Counted from the first letter of the stretch, positions 25,785 through 34,667 are shown. The stretch: 38,696 nt of DNA from Alphaproteobacteria bacterium (GCA_030429105.1 JAUIDE010000034.1:1-38696), one strand, 5' to 3'. Notes: generated by a model not told the origin, from the sequence alone. Program-made: numbers and translations.

Positions 25785-26165
25785 ATGAAGCACCCTGTGG
25801 ACGTTCATGTCGGAATGCGCGCGCGGCATCGCCGCTGGATGGTGGGGATGACCCAGCAGCAGCTTGGCGAGAAGGTGGGGATCAAGTTCCAGCAGATCCA
25901 GAAGTACGAGACGGGGATGAACCGCATCTCCGCCTCCCGACTCTGGGACATCGCGGCAGCGCTCGACGTGCCGATCTCCTTCTTCTTCGAGGGCCTCGAA
26001 GGCGCCGAGGCGCTGACCGAGGAAGCCGAGGCGAAGCGCGGCGCGCAGGGAGACCTGCTGGCCGACAAGGAGGCGCTCGAACTCGTGCGCTCCTACTACG
26101 CGATCCCGGAGGCGCAGCGCCGCCGGCTGTTCGAACTCGCCCGCGTCCTCTCGGACGCCGCCTGA
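25785..26165 (+). CDS. XRE-family regulator, PraR/PhrR-like
   Basis: 126 residues from the ATG at 25785 (GGGAG site 9 nt upstream); an earlier TTG at 25767 is unlikely. The helix-turn-helix is GMTQQQLGEKVGIKFQQIQKYETGMNRISASRLWDIAAALDVPISFFFEG. This sequence is nearly invariant in a widespread alphaproteobacterial group that includes rhizobial PraR and PhrR, repressors linked to quorum sensing and biofilm or stress. The C-terminal helix pair (ALELVRSYYAIPEAQRRRLFELARVL) is typical of the group. It is followed by a strong terminator and so stands alone as a transcription unit. Confidence 0.88.
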   Translation: MKHPVDVHVGMRARHRRWMVGMTQQQLGEKVGIKFQQIQKYETGMNRISASRLWDIAAALDVPISFFFEGLEGAEALTEEAEAKRGAQGDLLADKEALELVRSYYAIPEAQRRRLFELARVLSDAA

Positions 26166-26210
26166 GGCGAAATCCCCGCCGCGCGGTTGACCGGGCGGCG
26201 CGGCTGAAGG

Positions 26211-26242
26211 AAGGTCCGGCGCGGGGGCGGCCGGACCTTTTT
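26211..26242 (+). terminator. Strong terminator abutting the next start codon
   Basis: A 10-bp perfect stem, AAGGTCCGGC/GCCGGACCTT, with a 9-nt loop ends in five Ts. The ATG of the following gene begins two bases later (26244). Confidence 0.9.
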
Positions 26243-26243
26243 C

Positions 26244-27044
26244 ATGCGCGAAGACGAGATCGAGAGCCTGATCGGCGCGGCCCATGCGGCGGCGGACGCG
26301 GCGCGGGAGCCCATCCTGCGCCGGTTCCGCAGCCTTGGCCTCGAAGCGGAGAACAAGGCCGCCGCCGGCTTCGACCCGGTGACGCTGGCGGACCGGGAGG
26401 CGGAGGCGGCGATGCGCGCCGCGCGCGCCCGGCTCCGCCCCGTCGACGCCATCCTCGGCGAGGAGGAGGCGGCGAAGGCGGGAACGAGCGGGCTGACCTG
26501 GGTGCTCGACCCGATAGACGGCACGCGCGCCTTCCTATGCGGCGCGCCCGTCTTCGGCGTTCTCGTCGCGCTGCATGACGGGGCGCGGCCGGTTTTCGGC
26601 CTCATCGACCAGCCCTTCACCGGCGAGCGCTTCGCCGGCGGCTTCGGGCGGGCGGAGTGGCGGCGGGGGGTCGAGTCGCGCCCGCTTCGTGCGCGGCGCG
26701 GCGTCGCGCTGACCGAGGCGACGCTGCTTTCCACCTTCCCCGAGATCGGGACGGAGCGGGAGCGGGAGGGCTTCCGGGCGGTGAGCGCCCGCGCGCGGCT
26801 GACGCGCTACGGGCTCGACTGCTACGGCTACGCGCTCCTTTCGCTCGGGCAGGTCGATCTCGTGATCGAGGCGGGGCTGCAGCCCTATGACGTGCAGGCG
26901 CCCATCGCGGTGATCGAGGCGGCGGGCGGGATCGTGACGGACTGGCGCGGCGGGCCGGCGGACGCGGGCGGGCAGGTGCTCGCCGCCGGGTCGCGAGAGG
27001 TTCACGCCGAGGCGCTCGCCCTCCTCGCGCCCTACGCCGCCTGA
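26244..27044 (+). CDS. hisN: Inositol-monophosphatase-family phosphatase, histidinol-phosphatase type
   Basis: 266 residues. Metal and substrate motifs of the IMPase family are present: DPVTLADREAE, GEEEA (first acidic ligands), WVLDPIDGTRAF (core motif) and YDVQAPIAVIEAAGGIVTDWRGG near the end. The GLDCYGYALLSLGQVDLVIEAGLQPYD segment is characteristic of the HisN branch (histidine biosynthesis), more than of SuhB or CysQ. The gene has no ribosome-binding site because a terminator ends at the preceding T-run, so the transcript may be leaderless or the true start may be internal. It converges on the MFS gene. Confidence 0.85.
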   Translation: MREDEIESLIGAAHAAADAAREPILRRFRSLGLEAENKAAAGFDPVTLADREAEAAMRAARARLRPVDAILGEEEAAKAGTSGLTWVLDPIDGTRAFLCGAPVFGVLVALHDGARPVFGLIDQPFTGERFAGGFGRAEWRRGVESRPLRARRGVALTEATLLSTFPEIGTEREREGFRAVSARARLTRYGLDCYGYALLSLGQVDLVIEAGLQPYDVQAPIAVIEAAGGIVTDWRGGPADAGGQVLAAGSREVHAEALALLAPYAA

Positions 27045-28231
27045 CGGGGCGGGCGAAGAAATACGACCATCGCCGCCGCCGCGACCTCGAGCCCGACGAG
27101 GAGCGAGAGCGGCCAGCCATAGCCCCCCGCGGCGTCGCGGAAGAGGCCGACCGCGCCGGGCCCGAAGGCGTAGGCGAATTGCTGCGTCGCCGTCGCAAGG
27201 CCGACGACGCGGGCGAAATCCCCCGCCGGGAACTCCCGCTGCACGATCAGGGACGGCAGGGTGATGAGATTGCCGACCGAGAAGCCGTAGATCGCCGCCC
27301 CTGCGTAGAGCGCCGCGTCTGAAGGCGTCGCAAGCATCAGGACGAGCGCCGCCGCCTGCGAAAGCATGGAAAGCGCAGCGGCGCGGCGCTGGTCGATCCG
27401 GTCCACGACCGCGCCGAAGGCGAAGCGGCCGAGGATCGCCGCGCCCGTCGCCGCCGTCAGCGCGAAGGCGGCCCCTTGCGGCCCGAGCCGCGGCGCGAGC
27501 CAGGCGACGAGATGGACGAGCACCGCAGCCTGAACGAAAAGCGCGACGCAGAAGGGCGCGGAGACGGCCCAGAAGGCGCGCGAGCGGAGCACGCGCCCCC
27601 TGCCCTGCGGCGCCGCCCGCGAAGCGGCGGCGGCGGGGTCGACCGGCGGCGGCCCCATCGCGAGAAAGGCGACGAGGACGAGCGCGGCGAGGATCACGAG
27701 TGCGGAGCCGCGGAGCGCGGCCTCGAACCCCCAGGCGTGGATCGCGGCGACGAGCGCAGGCGCGACGATCACCCCCGCCGCGCTCGCCCCGTTCATCGCG
27801 AGGCTGAGGGCGAGGCCGCGCCGCCTGTCGAACCAGAGGCCGATCAGGGTGGAGACGGCGGCGCCGGAAAGGCAGGCCCAGCCGCCCGTCATCACGAGAT
27901 AGGCGAGCAGAAGCTCCGCCTTCGTCTCGATCCCGCCGAGCATCCAGACCGAGAGGGAGAGGAGCGCGGCGCCGAGGAGCACGAAGCGGCGCGGCCCGAG
28001 CCGGGCGACGAGGTCACCGACCCAGACGATGGCGGCTGCGCCGATCAGGGAATAGAGCGTTGTCGCGCCGGAGACGAAGCCGGTCGACCAGCCCATGATC
28101 CGCGTCAGCTCCGCCACATAGACGGAATGGCCGTAGAACCCCCAGCCCCAGGCGCAGAGCGCCATGACGAAGCACCCGGCGACGACGCGCCAGCCGGGAT
28201 GGGCGGGGGCGGATTCAGGCGGCTGGTTCAT
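27032..28231 (-). CDS. MFS transporter (MFS_1, monocarboxylate-type)
   Basis: 399 residues from the ATG at 28231; upstream continuation of the frame is non-coding. Twelve hydrophobic helices fall in two bundles of six, joined by a cytoplasmic loop around 185-205 (PPPVDPAAAASRAAPQGRG). The GLWFDRRRGLALSLAMNGASAAGVIVAPAL region after helix 4 is typical of the OFA/monocarboxylate-like MFS branch. The substrate cannot be told. Its 3' end overlaps the last 13 nt of hisN on the other strand, so the two genes converge without a terminator between them. Confidence 0.9.
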   Translation of the reverse strand: MNQPPESAPAHPGWRVVAGCFVMALCAWGWGFYGHSVYVAELTRIMGWSTGFVSGATTLYSLIGAAAIVWVGDLVARLGPRRFVLLGAALLSLSVWMLGGIETKAELLLAYLVMTGGWACLSGAAVSTLIGLWFDRRRGLALSLAMNGASAAGVIVAPALVAAIHAWGFEAALRGSALVILAALVLVAFLAMGPPPVDPAAAASRAAPQGRGRVLRSRAFWAVSAPFCVALFVQAAVLVHLVAWLAPRLGPQGAAFALTAATGAAILGRFAFGAVVDRIDQRRAAALSMLSQAAALVLMLATPSDAALYAGAAIYGFSVGNLITLPSLIVQREFPAGDFARVVGLATATQQFAYAFGPGAVGLFRDAAGGYGWPLSLLVGLEVAAAAMVVFLRPPRQAA

Positions 28232-28263
28232 CGCCGGGCGTGTGCGCACACGCTGTGCAAGGG

Positions 28264-28310
28264 GTTCATGTAACTGATTATATTGATATTCTCGGATTTC
28301 GGCGAAAATT
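28264..28310 (-). promoter_or_regulatory. AT-rich promoter region of the MFS gene
   Basis: Read on the minus strand, TATAAT (within CAATATAATCAG, near 28280) is a perfect -10 hexamer in an isolated AT-rich patch about 45 bp upstream of the MFS start. The -35 region is poor (no TTGACA-like hexamer at 16-18 bp), so an activator may be needed. Confidence 0.45.
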
Positions 28311-28340
28311 CCGCTGGCGCGCCCGGGCGCAGCGCCGGCC

Positions 28341-29366
28341 TCAAATCCCGACCTCGCGGAGGAAGCGGTCGATCCGGCGCCAGAATCGGGTCCGCACCGC
28401 CTCCGTCTCCAGAAAGAGCTCGTGCCGCGCATGGGGGAACTCGATGAGCCGGCAATCCGGGGCGCGCGAAGCGAAGGCGCGGACGGTCTCGGCGGAGACG
28501 ACCTTCTCTTCCCCTCCGAGCCCGATGAGCATCGGCCCGCCGGGCGGGACGGCGGCGGAGAGCGCCGCCGTCTCATCGATCGCGGCGCCGAGCCAGCGCA
28601 GCGTCGGCCCGGCGAGCGCGAAGCCCGGCTCCGCCTCCAGATGCTTGGCGAACCATTCGTAATGCTCCCGGTCTCCCGTCAGCAGGTTGCCCTCGAACGG
28701 CTGCGAGAGGACGTAGGGCTGCTTCGCCTTCGGCGCGGGCGCATAGGCGCTCTCGAATCCGAAACGGCGGGAGAGCGCGACCATAGTCTCCGCCGCGAAG
28801 CGGAGCATCGGCGACATCTCGATCCCCAGCATCGGGGCGGACATCACGGTTGCCGCGGGCGTCACCCGCTCTTCCAGAAGCGCCCGCATCCCGATGCAGC
28901 CGCCCATCGAATGGCAGAAGAGCACGCGCGGCCCCTTGAGGGCGGAGACTTCCGGCGCGGCGAGAAAGGCGTCGATATCGACCTGGTAATTGGCGAAGTC
29001 ATGCACATGGCCCTTGAGCGGATCGGCAAAGGCGCGCTCCGAAAGGCCCTGCCCCCGCCAGTCCAGCGTCGCGACGGCGAAGCCGCGCCCGACAAGGGCG
29101 GAGACGACGCGACCGTATTTCTCGATATACTCGCTCCGGCCCTGGAAAATGAGGGCGACACCCCTGCCCGACCCTTCCCAGAAAGCCGCCCGGACCCGCC
29201 GCCCGCGCGCCTGGAGCCAGACAGCGCGGCCGTGCTCCGGCGCCTCGGCGAGCTGGCAGTAGAGCGGCGCGGGCGCGCTCATCGGCTGCGCCGCGATGCT
29301 GCAGGGAGGTCGAACGTCGGCATCGCTTTCCGGTTCATCGCCATTCGCCTCGGGCCTTGCCATCAT
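28341..29366 (-). CDS. Alpha/beta hydrolase, lysophospholipase/monoacylglycerol lipase type
   Basis: 341 residues from the ATG at 29366, chosen for its GGAG site; an ATG at 29282 would remove 28 poorly conserved residues. Hydrolase_4 features are clear: IFQGRSEYIEKYGRVVSALVGRGFAVATLDWRGQGLSER, nucleophile elbow CHSMGG with S153, and catalytic H315 in HARHELFLE. The family hydrolyses monoacylglycerols or lysophospholipids at the membrane. No signal peptide is seen. It is divergent from the TPR gene, with 26 bp between the two start codons. Confidence 0.88.
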   Translation of the reverse strand: MMARPEANGDEPESDADVRPPCSIAAQPMSAPAPLYCQLAEAPEHGRAVWLQARGRRVRAAFWEGSGRGVALIFQGRSEYIEKYGRVVSALVGRGFAVATLDWRGQGLSERAFADPLKGHVHDFANYQVDIDAFLAAPEVSALKGPRVLFCHSMGGCIGMRALLEERVTPAATVMSAPMLGIEMSPMLRFAAETMVALSRRFGFESAYAPAPKAKQPYVLSQPFEGNLLTGDREHYEWFAKHLEAEPGFALAGPTLRWLGAAIDETAALSAAVPPGGPMLIGLGGEEKVVSAETVRAFASRAPDCRLIEFPHARHELFLETEAVRTRFWRRIDRFLREVGI

Positions 29367-29392
29367 GGGGGCTCCGCCCCATCATCATCAAC

Positions 29393-30016
29393 ATGGTCCA
29401 GGTTGCAATCCGCCCCGCCGCCTACGCCCTCTTCCTCTGCCTCGCTTTCGGGGCGGCGCCGGCTTCGGCCCAGCCCGCAGCGGCGCTGGAGGAGCTTTCC
29501 CCCGCCCTCGCCCCCGCGCCGGAGACGGAGACGCGGGAGCAGGCGCTCGACCGCCTGTTCCTCGAACTCGCCGCGACAGAGGAGGAGAAGGCGGCCGAGG
29601 CCATTGCGGAGGATATTCGCCGGCTCTGGGCGAAATCCGGCTCGGACAGCATGGACTTTCTGCTCGAGCGGGCGCGCAAGGCGCTGACGGAAAAGAAATA
29701 TGACCGGGCGCGGATGCACGTTTCCGCCCTCACGCGCCTCGCCCCCGATTTCGCCGAGGGCTGGAACGCGGCGGCGACGCTCGCCTATCTGCAGGAGGAT
29801 TACGGGCGCGCTGCGGTGGAGATCGAGCGCGCGCTGGCGCTGGAGCCGCGGCACTTCTCCGCCCTGGTCGGTTTCGCCATGATTCTCGAAAAGGTCGAGC
29901 GCAAGCAGGCCGCGCTTGCCGCCTGGCGCGAGGTGGAGCGGCTCTACCCCGCCCTGCCGCGCGCGAAGGAAGCCGTGGAGCGCCTTGCGCCCGAAGTGGA
30001 CGGCCGCGACCTCTGA
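29393..30016 (+). CDS. Secreted tetratricopeptide-repeat protein
   Basis: 207 residues from the ATG at 29393; a TTG at 29357 is possible but would put 12 residues before the signal peptide. The signal peptide is PAAYALFLCLAFGAAPASA. After an acidic linker, three TPR-like helix pairs follow (about 80-185), including YDRARMHVSALTRLAPDFAEGWNAAATLAYLQEDYGRAAVEIERALALEPRHFSALVGFAMILE. A periplasmic scaffold role is likely. There is no ribosome-binding site close to the chosen ATG. The Suv3-like helicase starts 21 bp after it. Confidence 0.85.
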   Translation: MVQVAIRPAAYALFLCLAFGAAPASAQPAAALEELSPALAPAPETETREQALDRLFLELAATEEEKAAEAIAEDIRRLWAKSGSDSMDFLLERARKALTEKKYDRARMHVSALTRLAPDFAEGWNAAATLAYLQEDYGRAAVEIERALALEPRHFSALVGFAMILEKVERKQAALAAWREVERLYPALPRAKEAVERLAPEVDGRDL

Positions 30017-30037
30017 TCCCCCTCGCCGGAGACCCGG

Positions 30038-32956
30038 ATGGACGACTTCGCCGAGCCTGGGCCCCACGGGGGCCCCGCGACGTCCCTCTTCGACACGGGC
30101 CGAAACTCCACCGTTCTCGCCGTGCTCGGCCCGACCAATACGGGAAAGACGCATCACGCGGTCGAGCGGATGCTCTCCCACACCTCCGGAATCATGGGCT
30201 TTCCGCTCCGGCTCCTCGCGCGGGAGGTCTATGACCGCGTCGCGGCGATGCGGGGCCCCGGCTCCGTCGCGCTGCTGACGGGGGAGGAGAAGATCACGCC
30301 GAAGGCGGCGCAGTTCTACATCTGCACCGTGGAGGCGATGCCGCTGGACTGGGGCGCGGACTTCATCGCGGTGGACGAGATCCAGCTCTGCGCCGACCCG
30401 GACCGCGGCCATGTCTTCACCGACAGGCTGCTGCGCGCCCGCGGGCGGAAGGAGACGCTGTTCCTCGGCTCGGAGACGATGCGCGGGCGAATCGCGCAGC
30501 TTCTCCCCGGCGCGAAGATCGTCACCCGCCCCCGGCTCTCTACGCTGAGCTGGGCCGGCGAGCGCAAGATCAGCCGCCTGCCGCCCCGCTCCGCCATCGT
30601 CGCCTTCTCCGCCGACCAGGTCTACGGCATCGCGGAGCTTCTGCGCCGGCGGAAGGGCGGCGCGGCGGTGGTGATGGGCGCGCTCTCGCCCCGCACGCGG
30701 AACGCGCAGGTCGCGCTCTACCAGAACGGCGACGTGGAGCATCTGGTTGCGACGGACGCGATCGGGATGGGGCTCAACCTCGACCTTTCCCATGTCGCCT
30801 TCGCGGGGACGGTGAAGTTCGACGGCCGGCGCCCGCGCCCGCTGACCCCTTCGGAGATCGCGCAGATCGCCGGGCGGGCCGGGCGGCACCGGGCGGACGG
30901 CACCTTCGGCGTGACGGGGGAGGCCGCGGCCTTCTCGGACGACGTGCTGGAGCAGGTGACGACGCACAGTTTCGCCCCCGCCGGCCCGCTCGAATGGCGG
31001 AACGCCGCGCTCGAATTCGGCACGGCGCCCGCGCTCATCGCCTCGCTGGAGGCGCCGGCCCCGCGGCCCGGCCTCCGCCGGGCCCGGGAGGCGGACGACC
31101 TCCTCGCGCTTCGCGAGCTCTGGCTCGACGAGGAGATACGGGCGATGACGCGCGGCGGCGCGGCGGTGCGCCGGCTCTGGGACGTGTGCCAGATCCCCGA
31201 TTTCCGGAAGGTCTCCGCCGCGGAGCATGCGCGGCTCATCGCGCGGATTTACCGGTTCCTCCTCTCGCCGGAGGGCGCTATACCCTCCGACTGGATCGCG
31301 GGCGAAATCGCGCGGCTGGACCGGACGGAAGGCGGAATCGACGCGCTTTCCCGCCGGCTCGCGCATATGCGCACATGGTCCTATGTGGCGAATCGCGGCG
31401 GCTGGCTCGCCGACCCCTCGGAATGGCGCGGCCGCGCCCGCGAGGTGGAGGACCGGCTCTCGGATGCGCTGCATCTCGCGCTCACGCGCGAATTCGTGGA
31501 TCGTCGGACCTCGGTCCTGATGCGGCGGTTGAAGGACAGGGAGAGCCTGGTGGCGGAAGTGGACGAGACCGGCGGGGTGACGGCCGAGGGCGAGCATCTG
31601 GGGCGCATCGAAGGCTTCCGCTTCACGCCCGACCCCGGCGCCGCGCCGGAAGAGCGGCGGCGCCTCCAGGCGGCCGCGCTCGCCGCGCTGCAGGGCTGGT
31701 TCGCCCACCGGGCGGACCGGTTCTACAACGCGCCGGACGGGGAGATCGAGCTGACCGAGCAGGGCGGCCTGATCTGGGGAGAGGTCGCCGTCGGCCGGCT
31801 GGAGGCGGGGGCGGACGTCCTCTCCCCCACGGTGCGCGCCTTCGCGGAGGAATCGCTCGACCCGACGGTGATCCAGAAGATCGAGCGGCGGCTCGGCCAT
31901 TGGGTGACGCGCCGGGTGGCCGCGCTCTTCGCCCCGCTCATCGCGATGCGGGACGACGAGGCGCTGAAGGGCATGGCGAAGGGCCTCGCCTTCCAGCTCG
32001 TCGAGGGGCTCGGCGTGCTGGAGCGGCGACCGATCGCGGAGGACGTGAAGGCGCTGGACCAGGAGGGGCGCGCGGCGCTTCGCCGGCATGGCGTGCGGTT
32101 CGGGCAGCATTCGGTCTTTATGCCGCTCCTCCTGAAGCCTGCGCCGACGCGGATGCGCCTCGTGCTCTGGGGGCTGAAGGACGGGCTGGACGAAATCCCC
32201 TCCGCCCCGCCGCCCGGCCTCGTCACCATCCCGAAGGTCGAGGGGGCGCCGGCCGGCTTCTGGATCAGGGCGGGCTACCGGCTCGCGGGGGCGCGGGCGA
32301 TCCGCATCGACATGCTGGAGCGGCTGGCGGACCTCCTGCGGGAACGGGACGCGCGGGCGGGCTTTGAGGCGGCGGCGGACATGCTCTCCATCACCGGGCT
32401 GACGCTGGAGCAGTTCGCGGACCTGATGGGCGGTCTCGGCTACGACGCGCTGCGCGGCGAGCGGCCGAAGCCGGCGCGCGCGCCCGAGGGCAAACCGGCC
32501 GCCGAGGCGCCCGCCGCGGCCGAACCCGGCGTGGAGCCGGTCGCCGCGGAGCCTGTCGCCGCGGAGGCGGCGGCCGAGCCTGCGTCGGAAGCGCCCGCGG
32601 AGCCGGCCCCGGAGCCCGAACCGGAGGTCGTCGCAGAGGCGGCATCCGATCCGGCGACATTGGAGACGGAGGTCTTCTACACATTCACCATCGCCCGCCG
32701 CCCCCCGCGCCAGCCGCGGCGGGAAGTGCGGGATGGCGCGCCCGGCGAGGGGCGGAACCGTCGTGAGGGCGGCAAGCCGCGCGGGGAGAAGCGCCGCGGC
32801 GAGGCCGCGGAAGGCGGCGGCGGGCGCGGACCGAAGGACGGCAAGAGGCGCGGGCCGAAGCCCGAAGCCCCGCCCCCGGCGGAGAAGCCGCGCCGCCCCG
32901 AAAAGGCGCCGGACCCGGACAGCCCCTTCGCCATCCTCAGCCAGCTGAAGCGCTGA
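30038..32956 (+). CDS. Suv3-like ATP-dependent RNA helicase
   Basis: 972 residues. Walker A GPTNTGKT is at 31-38, DEIQ at 113-116, SET at about 145, and motif VI is IAQIAGRAGRHRADGTFG. The DEIQ box and the GMGLNLDLSHVAF segment belong to the Suv3 family of mitochondrial and alphaproteobacterial helicases. In mitochondria Suv3 works with RNase/PNPase in RNA decay; the bacterial role is less clear. After residue about 810 comes a low-complexity tail: first Ala/Pro/Glu, then Arg/Gly/Lys, ending FAILSQLKR. It heads the helicase-S4-fdxA-carD run common in this class. Confidence 0.9.
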   Translation: MDDFAEPGPHGGPATSLFDTGRNSTVLAVLGPTNTGKTHHAVERMLSHTSGIMGFPLRLLAREVYDRVAAMRGPGSVALLTGEEKITPKAAQFYICTVEAMPLDWGADFIAVDEIQLCADPDRGHVFTDRLLRARGRKETLFLGSETMRGRIAQLLPGAKIVTRPRLSTLSWAGERKISRLPPRSAIVAFSADQVYGIAELLRRRKGGAAVVMGALSPRTRNAQVALYQNGDVEHLVATDAIGMGLNLDLSHVAFAGTVKFDGRRPRPLTPSEIAQIAGRAGRHRADGTFGVTGEAAAFSDDVLEQVTTHSFAPAGPLEWRNAALEFGTAPALIASLEAPAPRPGLRRAREADDLLALRELWLDEEIRAMTRGGAAVRRLWDVCQIPDFRKVSAAEHARLIARIYRFLLSPEGAIPSDWIAGEIARLDRTEGGIDALSRRLAHMRTWSYVANRGGWLADPSEWRGRAREVEDRLSDALHLALTREFVDRRTSVLMRRLKDRESLVAEVDETGGVTAEGEHLGRIEGFRFTPDPGAAPEERRRLQAAALAALQGWFAHRADRFYNAPDGEIELTEQGGLIWGEVAVGRLEAGADVLSPTVRAFAEESLDPTVIQKIERRLGHWVTRRVAALFAPLIAMRDDEALKGMAKGLAFQLVEGLGVLERRPIAEDVKALDQEGRAALRRHGVRFGQHSVFMPLLLKPAPTRMRLVLWGLKDGLDEIPSAPPPGLVTIPKVEGAPAGFWIRAGYRLAGARAIRIDMLERLADLLRERDARAGFEAAADMLSITGLTLEQFADLMGGLGYDALRGERPKPARAPEGKPAAEAPAAAEPGVEPVAAEPVAAEAAAEPASEAPAEPAPEPEPEVVAEAASDPATLETEVFYTFTIARRPPRQPRREVRDGAPGEGRNRREGGKPRGEKRRGEAAEGGGGRGPKDGKRRGPKPEAPPPAEKPRRPEKAPDPDSPFAILSQLKR

Positions 32957-32957
32957 C

Positions 32958-33248
32958 TTGGCCGGAGGGGAGACGCCGGAGGCGGCCCTCAGGGTGGACA
33001 AATGGCTCTGGCGCGCGCGGTTCTTCAAGGCGCGGAGCGGCGCCGCCAAGGCGGCCGAGGCCGGTTTCCGGCTCAACGGCGAGCGCTCCGAGAAGGCGCA
33101 TCAGCTCGTCCGCCCGGGGGACGTGCTGACCTTCCGCCAGGCGGGGGACGTGCGCGTCGTCCGCGTCCTCGCGCTCGGGGAGCGGCGGGGGCCGGCGGCG
33201 GAGGCGGCGCAGCTCTACGAGGATCTTGAAGCCGGGGCGGAGGGCTGA
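32958..33248 (+). CDS. S4-domain RNA-binding protein (HslR-like)
   Basis: 96 residues from a TTG one base after the helicase stop; a GTG at 32994 is an alternative start that would begin at the S4 domain. [48 protein letters not shown] is a canonical S4 domain of the HslR/Hsp15 group. E. coli Hsp15 binds stalled 50S subunits carrying nascent chains. The C-terminal basic extension of E. coli Hsp15 is shorter here. Translational coupling to the helicase suggests both act on RNA or ribosomes. Confidence 0.88.
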   Translation: MAGGETPEAALRVDKWLWRARFFKARSGAAKAAEAGFRLNGERSEKAHQLVRPGDVLTFRQAGDVRVVRVLALGERRGPAAEAAQLYEDLEAGAEG

Positions 33249-33330
33249 GCGCGCCTTGCTCCGGCGGGCGCGGCGGTCTATGTCGCCTCGCGGCGCATGC
33301 GCCGGGAAGGACGGGGCAAGGAAGGACCGG

Positions 33331-33669
33331 ATGACCTACATCGTCACCGACAACTGCATAAAGTGCAAATACACCGACTGCGTGGAAGTGTGCCCCGTCG
33401 ACTGCTTCTACGAGGGCGAGAACATGCTCGTCATCCATCCGGACGAGTGCATCGATTGCGGCGTCTGCGAACCCGAATGCCCGGCGGACGCGATCCGGCC
33501 CGATACGGAACCGGGGCTCGACCACTGGCTCGACATCAACACCAAGTTCGCCTCGCTCTGGCCCAACATCACGATCAAGAAGGAGCCGGACCCGGAAGCC
33601 GAGAAGCATGACGGCGAATCGGACAAGTTCGAGAAATACTTTTCCGAGGCGCCCGGCTCCGGAGACTGA
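33331..33669 (+). CDS. fdxA: 7Fe ferredoxin FdxA
   Basis: 112 residues, the usual length. Cysteines C9, C12, C17, C21, C25, C40, C43, C46 and C50 follow the Azotobacter FdI pattern. C9, C17 and C50 would hold a [3Fe-4S] cluster; C21, C40, C43 and C46 a [4Fe-4S] cluster. The [26 protein letters not shown] start and the PNIT segment near residue 85 are typical. It is a cytoplasmic low-potential electron carrier. The ATG follows GGAAGG and leads a free-standing transcript or follows the S4 gene after 82 bp. Confidence 0.96.
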   Translation: MTYIVTDNCIKCKYTDCVEVCPVDCFYEGENMLVIHPDECIDCGVCEPECPADAIRPDTEPGLDHWLDINTKFASLWPNITIKKEPDPEAEKHDGESDKFEKYFSEAPGSGD

Positions 33670-33777
33670 GCGTCGCCGCCAGGCACCGGCGACCCGACCA
33701 AGCGCCGCCAAGGGCTTCCGCCCGCCCCCGCCGCCTGCGCCCGAAACGCGGGAGTAGCGAAGGGGCGTTTTTTCTGC

Positions 33778-33783
33778 TATACA
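33778..33783 (+). promoter_or_regulatory. Possible -10 element of carD
   Basis: TATACA within CTGCTATACAATTATG is a good -10 match in the 282-bp gap before carD, after a TTTTTT run. A matching -35 hexamer is not obvious. The leader would be about 160 nt long. Confidence 0.35.
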
Positions 33784-33951
33784 ATTATGACAAGCGCGCC
33801 TCCTCCGGCGCCGGGATGCTGCGCGCAGCGTTCGGCGAGAGTTGGCGCAATCTGTTCACCGGCGATCGTCTTCATCCGACAGGGATGGGGGGATGGCCTT
33901 CGCTGCGCCGCATGGCGCAGGCGCAAGAGAAAGCGGACGGGAAAACCGAAG

Positions 33952-34467
33952 ATGACAAGCACGAAGACGAAGGGCGATTTCCGGGCGAACGACTATGTGG
34001 TCTATCCGGCGCATGGCGTCGGCCGCATCATCTCCATCGAGGAGCAGGAGATCGCGGGCGTGCGGCTCGAACTCTTCGTCATTTCGTTCGAGAAGGAGAA
34101 GATGACCCTTCGCGTGCCGACGGCCAAGGCGAACTCGGTCGGGATGCGGACCCTCTCCTCCCCCGATCTCGTCGCCAAGGCGCTGGAGACGCTGAAGGGC
34201 CGCGCGCGCGTGAAGCGCGCCATGTGGTCCCGCCGCGCGCAGGAATACGAGCAGAAGATCAATTCCGGGGATCTCATCTCCATCGCCGAGGTGGTGCGGG
34301 ACCTGCACCGGGCGGAGGACCAGCCCGAGCAGTCCTATTCCGAGCGCCAGCTCTACGAGGCTGCGCTGGAGCGGCTGACGCGCGAGGTCGCCGCCGTCGA
34401 GCGGCTGGACGAATCGAAGGCCGCGCGCCGGGTGGACGAGGCGCTGGACGGCAAGAAGGCCGCCTGA
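33952..34467 (+). CDS. carD: CarD-family transcription regulator
   Basis: 171 residues from the ATG at 33952; upstream codons in the frame look non-coding. The N-terminal RNA-polymerase-interacting domain is clear: FRANDYVVYPAHGVGRIISIEEQEIAGVRLELFVISFEKEKMTLRVPTAKANSVGMR. A helical DNA-binding domain follows (LKGRARVKRAMWSRRAQEYEQKINSGDLISIAEVVRDLH). CarD binds the polymerase beta subunit and stabilises open complexes at sigma-70-type promoters, notably rRNA promoters. A strong terminator follows, so it ends its transcript. Confidence 0.95.
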   Translation: MTSTKTKGDFRANDYVVYPAHGVGRIISIEEQEIAGVRLELFVISFEKEKMTLRVPTAKANSVGMRTLSSPDLVAKALETLKGRARVKRAMWSRRAQEYEQKINSGDLISIAEVVRDLHRAEDQPEQSYSERQLYEAALERLTREVAAVERLDESKAARRVDEALDGKKAA

Positions 34468-34490
34468 ACCCCGCCGAAGAGACTGTGAAG

Positions 34491-34515
34491 CGCCCGGCCG
34501 AAAGCCGGGCGTTTT
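34491..34515 (+). terminator. Terminator after carD
   Basis: An 8-bp stem, CGCCCGGC/GCCGGGCG, with a CGAAA loop is followed by TTTTC, 24 nt past the carD stop. Confidence 0.88.
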
Positions 34516-34667
34516 CGATTCCGGGGCGCCGCAGTCAATCAAGTTCTTCTTGACCGAAGCGTCGCGTCTCCCCGTTGCGCGGCGCTCGGGCGGGCGTATT
34601 TTCGCGCCATGGGCAGGTGCGCGCGGCGGAGGCGCCGCGGCTCTCTCGGCCCGCTTCGGAGACCGTC

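Noticed and set aside
29363-33076. 1237-codon minus-strand frame across the TPR, helicase and S4 genes
   Set aside because: Antisense to genes with intact motifs; its product is an Arg/Pro/Gly/Leu-rich shadow.
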